A stretch of 64,000 bases of DNA from assembly GCA_001603595.1 (NCBI GenBank), contig LUZK01000069.1, positions 1-64,000 of the forward strand, in the 5' to 3' direction. The DNA is from Bacteroidales bacterium Bact_19. GTDB lineage: Bacteria; Bacteroidota; Bacteroidia; Bacteroidales; ML635J-15. Positions within the stretch are counted from its first letter, which is position 1. Each line of letters opens with the position of its first letter. A program made the position numbers and the translations under genes. Shown here one piece after another: positions 58,291 to 64,000 of this stretch. The notes beneath the pieces are model-generated. The model was not told the origin of the DNA. It searched no databases and worked only from the letters and a program-made list of their open reading frames with translations.

Positions 58291-60786
58291 CTACCAGACT
58301 CCGGGAATTTCCTCTCCACATTTCGGACATTTTCCTTTAAAATCCTTCCTGCTTATAGTATTATATCCAATCCTACGAATTATATTCTCTCCACAATTTG
58401 GACAATAAGTATTTATTTCCGAATTCCTAACATTACCAAAGTAAACATATTTAATTCCTTTTGATTTTGCGATTTCAGCAGCTTTTTCAACAGTTTCAAC
58501 CGGAGTTGGAGGAACATCCGACATTTTGTATGCCGGGAAAAAACGGCTGAAATGTAATGGCACATCCTGCAAATTGTTTTCTACCATCCAATCACACATT
58601 TTGGAAATCATTCCCATATCATCTGTGTATCCCGGGATAATAAGATTGGTAATTTCAACCCAAACGTTGTAATTTTTTAACAGTAATATTGTTTCTAAAA
58701 CCGGTTGAAGACTTCCTCCCGTTATTTGACGGTATAATCTATTGTCAAAACATTTTAAATCTATATTTGCTGCATCCAAGTAGGGAATGAGTTCAATTAA
58801 TGGTTCTTTATTTATGTATCCGTTAGAGACCATGATATTTTTTAATCCTGCTGCGTGGGCAAGTTTTGCCGTTTCAAGCATAAATTCATAAAAAATCGTT
58901 GGCTCGGTATAGGTGTAAGATATTGATTTACTATTGTATTTTAAGGCTAATTCAACAATTTTTTGAGGAGTTGCTGAGGTATATTCAATTTCTATCGGAG
59001 AAACTTGTGATATTTGATAGTTCTGACAGTTTTTGCAACTAAAATTACACCCTGCAGTACCTAATGACATAGTGCTGGTGCCCGGCATAAAATGATACAA
59101 AGGCTTTTTTTCTACTGGGTCGTTGTGAAGAGCTACAATTTTACCGTAACTTAAAGATTCAAGTTCTCCATTTATATTTTTTCGTGCATTGCAAATCCCA
59201 ACTTCATCTATCTCTAGTGTACATTTGTGCGGACATAATTCGCACCTTACCTTATTGTCTTCTAATTTTGTGTAGAATTTAGTTTTTTTTTTCGGAAACA
59301 AACCAAAGTCTTTTTCGGAAAAAACTATGGCTTCGTAGATGTAAATATCAGCATCTTTCCAACCATTCCAGCCTAAACCTGCTTTATCACGAGCACAATG
59401 TCCCAGAAATTCTTCGAGTGACCAGCCGGTTTCAGTTGCTACTTGAGGCAAAAATGTTCCTCCTCTGCCGTTTTTCATAATGTAAATACCGTGTTTCCCC
59501 AATTCAATTTCGTCTATTGAACTGATTTTTTTCATTGGCGTGAGAACAGAAATCTCAATATCAATTTCATCTAATTCCTTTTTAGTAACTGAACTAAAAC
59601 GCGGGTCGCGAGTGGCTGCAGAAATGGCCATATCTATAACTACTTCATAAAGAGGAACTTTAGGTTCAAATTGACCTATACATCCTCTTAGAGCTCCATC
59701 CTTGTGAAGTGTAACAAAGGCTCCGCAATGATTTTTTAAATTTTCTGAAATCTTTATCGAGCTTATTTCCGGCCTTTTGTTATTGGTAATTTTTTCTTCA
59801 ACAGTTAGTCGAGCTAGTTTTAATAATTCTATTTTTTCTTCATCAGATAAACTGAAATCGTTATTTTGTTTTTTGATGAGAGATATAGCCCAGTAACCAA
59901 CAACTTTATCTTTGCTACCATAAGGAGAGTCTCCGGAATTTTTGTAGTCAATAGGGAGATATTTATAATTATGGTCGGTTAAATACATTAAAGTCAAAAC
60001 AGCTGACCATCCGCAACAAATAGTAGCTAAATTATTTATCTTACTTTTTTCGTATTTTGTAATCAAATTAACTAAGCTGTCCGGTTTTCCGGTTAGTATT
60101 GCTTCTGCAGTCTCGTTGTCAATCCTTAAAGCCTCTTCATACGACGGATAATGAGAAAAATCGCTGGAGATAACAAAAATGTTGTTTTCATTGAAATAAG
60201 GTTTTAAGGCTTTAGCAATTTTTTTAGCAGTATTTATGGCATCCTGTCCGATGACTATTGGAATTATTTGAAAATCATTTTTTAAATGCACTTGTAAAAA
60301 TGGCAGTTGAACTTCGATACTATGTTCTGTTTTATGTGCTTCCGGCAAAAATTTGAAAAAGTCATTTTCGTTTATCAATTTATTTGCTAAATCTATATTT
60401 ACTTTCACTTCTCCTAAGGGAGTTATATAATTTCCTGCACTGTATATTGAAGCTCCGTCAAAATAAGTAGTATGGCTTGCAGCTATTATGAAAACATTTT
60501 CATATTTTTTATCCGGATTTATCTGATTAATTGCAGAAGCAGCAATTTGTCCACTGAAAACATAGCCTGCATGAGGAGAAATTACGGCAACGGCATCAGA
60601 CTTTCGACTTTTAGCAGTAGAAAAATAATATTTTACATCATTTAATAAATCATTTTTATTGGCAGGGTAAAATCTGCCGGCAACAGCAGCATTGCGATTC
60701 ATAAGCTCTTGTTTTTTAGATTGTTGTGCACATCCGTTAAAAAATAAAAATATAAATATTGAAATAAGGACCATCCTCATAATCAA
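58291..60786 (-). CDS. AmmeMemoRadiSam triple-fusion protein: MEMO1-like (protein B) + AMMECR1 (protein A) + radical SAM enzyme
   Basis: MEMO: 'VISPHAGYVFSGQIAASAI', 'TEHSIEVQLPFLQ', 'VISSDFSHYPSYEEA', 'CCGWSAV'. AMMECR1: 'FVTLHKDGALRGCIGQFEPKVPLYEVVIDMAISAATRDPRFSSVTKKEL'. rSAM: 'CELCPHKCTLEIDEVGICNARKNINGEL', 'GTAGCNFSCKNCQNYQIS', C-terminal zinc ribbon 'CPNCGENIIRRIGYN...CPKCGEEIPGVW'. Confidence 0.95.
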   Translation of the reverse strand: MIMRMVLISIFIFLFFNGCAQQSKKQELMNRNAAVAGRFYPANKNDLLNDVKYYFSTAKSRKSDAVAVISPHAGYVFSGQIAASAINQINPDKKYENVFIIAASHTTYFDGASIYSAGNYITPLGEVKVNIDLANKLINENDFFKFLPEAHKTEHSIEVQLPFLQVHLKNDFQIIPIVIGQDAINTAKKIAKALKPYFNENNIFVISSDFSHYPSYEEALRIDNETAEAILTGKPDSLVNLITKYEKSKINNLATICCGWSAVLTLMYLTDHNYKYLPIDYKNSGDSPYGSKDKVVGYWAISLIKKQNNDFSLSDEEKIELLKLARLTVEEKITNNKRPEISSIKISENLKNHCGAFVTLHKDGALRGCIGQFEPKVPLYEVVIDMAISAATRDPRFSSVTKKELDEIDIEISVLTPMKKISSIDEIELGKHGIYIMKNGRGGTFLPQVATETGWSLEEFLGHCARDKAGLGWNGWKDADIYIYEAIVFSEKDFGLFPKKKTKFYTKLEDNKVRCELCPHKCTLEIDEVGICNARKNINGELESLSYGKIVALHNDPVEKKPLYHFMPGTSTMSLGTAGCNFSCKNCQNYQISQVSPIEIEYTSATPQKIVELALKYNSKSISYTYTEPTIFYEFMLETAKLAHAAGLKNIMVSNGYINKEPLIELIPYLDAANIDLKCFDNRLYRQITGGSLQPVLETILLLKNYNVWVEITNLIIPGYTDDMGMISKMCDWMVENNLQDVPLHFSRFFPAYKMSDVPPTPVETVEKAAEIAKSKGIKYVYFGNVRNSEINTYCPNCGENIIRRIGYNTISRKDFKGKCPKCGEEIPGVW

Positions 60787-60849
60787 CCAAAATGTAGATT
60801 ATCTTTACAAATATAACAAAATTTTTCGAGAAATCAAATTAACATTTAG

Positions 60850-61236
60850 TTAAATTGTATTACGATGTTCTACGAGATTATATATTTTATTTAATAAAAT
60901 CTCTTCTTTTATGGGTTTTGTTATATAATCGTTACATCCGGCATTTAAAGCTCTTGCAATATCCTCGTGAAGAGCATAAGCTGTTTGGGCTATTATTGGA
61001 ATTTTAGTGTCAATTTTTCTGATTTGTTTTACAGTTGTAAATCCATCAAGCTCCGGCATCTTCATGTCCATTAAAATACAATCAATCTCTCCGGAATATT
61101 TATTAAATTTTTCGAGAGCTTCTATACCTGATTCTGCAATAATTATTTCGAATTTGTTATCGGGCAAAATCTCTCGATAAAACATGTGATTTATTTCTTC
61201 ATCGTCAGCAATAAGTATTATAATTTTATCATTCAT
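60850..61236 (-). CDS. Stand-alone response regulator receiver domain protein
   Basis: 'IIILIADDEEINHMFYREIL', 'IDCILMDMKMPELDGFTTVKQIR', 'PIIAQTAYAL', 'GCNDYITKPI' CheY-like motifs; no output domain. Confidence 0.94.
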   Translation of the reverse strand: MNDKIIILIADDEEINHMFYREILPDNKFEIIIAESGIEALEKFNKYSGEIDCILMDMKMPELDGFTTVKQIRKIDTKIPIIAQTAYALHEDIARALNAGCNDYITKPIKEEILLNKIYNLVEHRNTI

Positions 61237-61346
61237 TTTTAACCCCCCAAAAAAAATATCTGTAAATATATAAATATTTTATGGATTTGTGCAAGGAAAA
61301 ATGCATTTTATTTATCAAAAAATGTAATATGCTGATATTTAGACAA

Positions 61347-62630
61347 TTATAAGATGCCCTTTTTATAAGTTTCTAATGCTCTTAATCGAGCAAAATTATG
61401 GTCAATGATTTTGTTAAGATAATTGTTGGGATTAAAGTTAATGATGTACTTTTTGCAGTATTCGAAATCTTTGTCAAATTTAATTTGCTGAGAAATTGGA
61501 TTAAAAATTCTGAAATATGGCGCTGCATCACATCCTGTTCCTGCTGCCCATTGCCAATTACCTACGTTACTTGATTGTTCGTAGTCGAGTAGTTTTGAAG
61601 CAAAATAAGCTTCTCCCCATTGCCATTCTACTAATAAATGTTTAACAAGAAAAGAAGCAACTATCATTCTTACTCTGTTATGCATGTATCCAGTTGAGTT
61701 TAGTTCACGCATGCCGGCGTCAACTATTGGATAACCTGTTTCACCATTACACCATTTTTCAAAATCTTTTTCATTGTTTATCCATTTAATGTTGTCGTAT
61801 TTTGAATTAAAATTCTTAGTTGCAGAATGTGGAAAATGATATAGTATTTGCATAAAAAACTCCCGCCATATTAATTCCGAAAGAAAAACATTATTTCGGA
61901 TTCCGTAATTTAAAATTAATTCACGTAGGCTTATTGTTCCAAATCGTAAATGTGGACCTAAATACGTACCGTAGTCAATTGCTGGAAAATCCCTGTAAAA
62001 ATGATATTTTTCAATGTTTTGAATATTGTAACTTTTAACTTTCTGCAATGACTTTTTGAAACCAAATTCTTCAAATTTGGGAAATTTCACCGGGATTTCT
62101 GCAAAATTGTGAAAGTATTTCTCTGTTTTATATATTGATATTTGAGTAGAATTAAATTTTTTTAACCATGCATTTTTATATGGTGTAAAAATAGTATAAG
62201 GTTTCCCGTCTGATTTAAGTATTTCGTCTTTTGCAAATATCACTTGATTTTTTAAAGCATAAAAATTTACTCCAATTGAATTTAAAAAATTCCTTAATTC
62301 ATTATCTCTTTTTATGGCATAAGGTTCGTAATCTTCATTACAGTAAACAGAATCTATATCATAATTTTTAATAATTTCTTCAAAACAACCTTTAACTTTT
62401 CCTTTCTTTATAATAATTTGTGAATTAAATTCCGAGATTTTATTTTGTATTTCTAAAAGTTTTTCATAAATAAAACTAACTCTTGGATCATCAACAGGTA
62501 GTTCATCAAGAATTTCGTCATCGAATATAAAAACAGGTATAATTTTGAGACCGGACTTTAACGCCTGATATAGACCGTTATTGTCGTAAATGTTTAGGTC
62601 TCTTCTAAACCAGAAAATATTATATTTCAT
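61347..62630 (-). CDS. Deoxyribodipyrimidine photolyase
   Basis: 'YNIFWFRRDLNIYDNNGLYQAL', 'ELIWREFFMQILYHFP', 'CNGETGYPIVDAGMRELNSTGYMHNRVRMIVASFLVKHLLVEWQWGEAYFASKLLDYEQSSNVGNWQWAAGTGCDAAPYFRIFNP'. Confidence 0.97.
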   Translation of the reverse strand: MKYNIFWFRRDLNIYDNNGLYQALKSGLKIIPVFIFDDEILDELPVDDPRVSFIYEKLLEIQNKISEFNSQIIIKKGKVKGCFEEIIKNYDIDSVYCNEDYEPYAIKRDNELRNFLNSIGVNFYALKNQVIFAKDEILKSDGKPYTIFTPYKNAWLKKFNSTQISIYKTEKYFHNFAEIPVKFPKFEEFGFKKSLQKVKSYNIQNIEKYHFYRDFPAIDYGTYLGPHLRFGTISLRELILNYGIRNNVFLSELIWREFFMQILYHFPHSATKNFNSKYDNIKWINNEKDFEKWCNGETGYPIVDAGMRELNSTGYMHNRVRMIVASFLVKHLLVEWQWGEAYFASKLLDYEQSSNVGNWQWAAGTGCDAAPYFRIFNPISQQIKFDKDFEYCKKYIINFNPNNYLNKIIDHNFARLRALETYKKGIL

Positions 62631-62858
62631 TTTTACAGGTTTTTACAAAAATAAGATTTTTAAATTTTACTCTTAAAGTTCTAAATTATAAAATCTTTTA
62701 TTTAAAATTTAGTATGATAAGCGTTTTTTTATGTTTTGTAAATTATAATTATTTCTGAATGTATATTTTTTTATTTTACTTGTTAAAAATTTGAATAATA
62801 TGTACGAAAATTAAAAATAATTTTATATTTTTGAAAAGTAAACTTAAATTGAAAAATT

Positions 62859-63758
62859 ATGAGACAATTACTTTCAGTTTTATTTAATATTACTTGTTTA
62901 TACTCTTTTTCACAAAATTATCCAATAGGACATAAGCAGTATAATTTTTATGATGCTTCAAGAAACAGAACAATTCAAACTGAAATATATTATCCTGCAG
63001 TAACAGCGGGTGATAATCAACCATTTGCAGCAGGGGAGTTTCCTTTGTTGGTGTTTGGTCATGGTTTTGTTATGTCCTGGGATGCTTATGCAAATTTTTG
63101 GAATTTGCTTGTTCCTAAAGGATATATTATAGCTTTTCCTCGAACTGAAGGAAGTATTTCTCCAAATCATGGAGCATTTGGAGAAGATTTACGCTTTTTA
63201 AATGATTATATATTAAATCTAAATACAGATTATGGTTCAGAATTTTATCAGAAATTATCAGGTACAAGTGCAATAATGGGACATTCTATGGGAGGAGGAA
63301 GCTCATTTTTGGCTGCTTCAAATAATAACAATCTTACAGCATTGGTTAATTTTGCTGCAGCCGAAACTAATCCGAGTGCCATTGCTGCAGCTGCAAACGT
63401 AAATGTACCTTCTTTAATTTTTTATGGAGTTAATGATGGGGTTGCTCCGCCAGCAAACCATCAAATACCTATTTATGAGAATTTAGCCAGCAGTTGTAAA
63501 AATTTAGTCGGTATCGTTGGCGGTGGGCATTGTTACTTTGCAAATTATAATTTTAATTGTAGTTTTGGGGAATCAACACAGAACCCAAGCCCTACAATTA
63601 CTCGTGAACAACAACAAGAAATAGTGGCTCAAATTCTTGTTCCATATCTCGATTTTGTTTTGAAAGGCGACACGCAAGCAGAACAGCTATATTATTACAG
63701 ACTAAATACCATGAACGAAATAGTTTTTGACCGTTCTTGTACAATGCAGCATGACTAA
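62859..63758 (+). CDS. Secreted alpha/beta hydrolase; reading frame continues past an in-frame TAA
   Basis: Signal peptide; 'PLLVFGHGFVMSWDAYANFW', 'AIMGHSMGGGSSFLAASNN' nucleophile elbow, 'SLIFYGVNDGVAPP', 'GGGHCYF'. The TAA at 63756-63758 is followed in frame by an open coding-like frame to the window end. Confidence 0.85.
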   Translation: MRQLLSVLFNITCLYSFSQNYPIGHKQYNFYDASRNRTIQTEIYYPAVTAGDNQPFAAGEFPLLVFGHGFVMSWDAYANFWNLLVPKGYIIAFPRTEGSISPNHGAFGEDLRFLNDYILNLNTDYGSEFYQKLSGTSAIMGHSMGGGSSFLAASNNNNLTALVNFAAAETNPSAIAAAANVNVPSLIFYGVNDGVAPPANHQIPIYENLASSCKNLVGIVGGGHCYFANYNFNCSFGESTQNPSPTITREQQQEIVAQILVPYLDFVLKGDTQAEQLYYYRLNTMNEIVFDRSCTMQHD

Positions 63759-64000
63759 AGCATAACTGAATTGCTCAGTCCGTTATATGGATGTGGATTA
63801 ACAGCTAATCAAATTATCAGAGTTCGAATTAAAAATAACGGAGCTAATGTAGAAGAGAATATACCTATAAAATTTATTTTTAATCAGCAATCTACTGTAA
63901 CAGAAATTTTCAATGGTCCTATTCAACCAGGCGAAACGGCGATATTTGAGTTCTCAACAACTGTAAATGCAAATGTCCCAGGTCAGACATATAATTTTAT
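63759..64000 (+). pseudogene. In-frame continuation of the hydrolase gene after the TAA: CARDB/Ig-like domain fragment, runs off the window
   Basis: Same-frame translation SITELLSPLYGCGLTANQIIRVRIKNNGANVEENIPIKFIFNQQSTVTEIFNGPIQPGETAIFEFSTTVNANVPGQTYNF is open and resembles Bacteroidota CARDB-like domains. Confidence 0.65.

Noticed and set aside
62859-63758. PET hydrolase-like enzyme based on the GHSMGGG elbow
   Set aside because: The nucleophile elbow is shared by many alpha/beta hydrolases; other PETase-specific residues could not be confirmed by eye, so only the general fold is called.
1-64000. CRISPR array, phage-defence island or prophage
   Set aside because: No regularly spaced direct repeats, cas, restriction-modification, toxin-antitoxin or phage structural genes were recognised in any frame.

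Overview
The window is 64 kb of AT-rich chromosomal DNA that is almost entirely protein-coding. Protein style indicates a Bacteroidota genome: five proteins carry type IX secretion (T9SS) C-terminal sorting domains, and there is a TonB receptor, LptD and PagL-like envelope machinery, and TAnnTTTG promoter-like boxes. About 45 genes can be supported, plus one tRNA-Arg(CCU) and several strong intrinsic terminators. Most content is housekeeping (cysS, guaA, purC, ilvE-type aminotransferase, xseB, phoH, photolyase, peroxiredoxin) and envelope genes. No CRISPR array, rRNA, prophage or intact IS was seen. The items most worth a second look are: (1) a single 831-aa polypeptide fusing all three AmmeMemoRadiSam components (MEMO, AMMECR1, radical SAM) behind an apparent lipoprotein signal; (2) an IS1595-type transposase homologue with an intact zinc ribbon and GVATKYL motif, but with Asn apparently replacing the catalytic Asp positions and no obvious terminal repeats, a possible domesticated protein; (3) a SusC/D-less alpha-glucan locus with three T9SS-exported proteins sharing an apparent carbohydrate-binding module plus an MFS importer; (4) a SPOR-like C-terminal module shared by an adjacent, overlapping amidase and MCE/MlaD pair; (5) tandem paralogous radical SAM proteins with an N-terminal Cys-rich (twitch-like) domain; (6) an in-frame TAA that splits a secreted alpha/beta hydrolase from its downstream domain at the right edge. 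All homology calls were made by eye from motifs; no database search was run.
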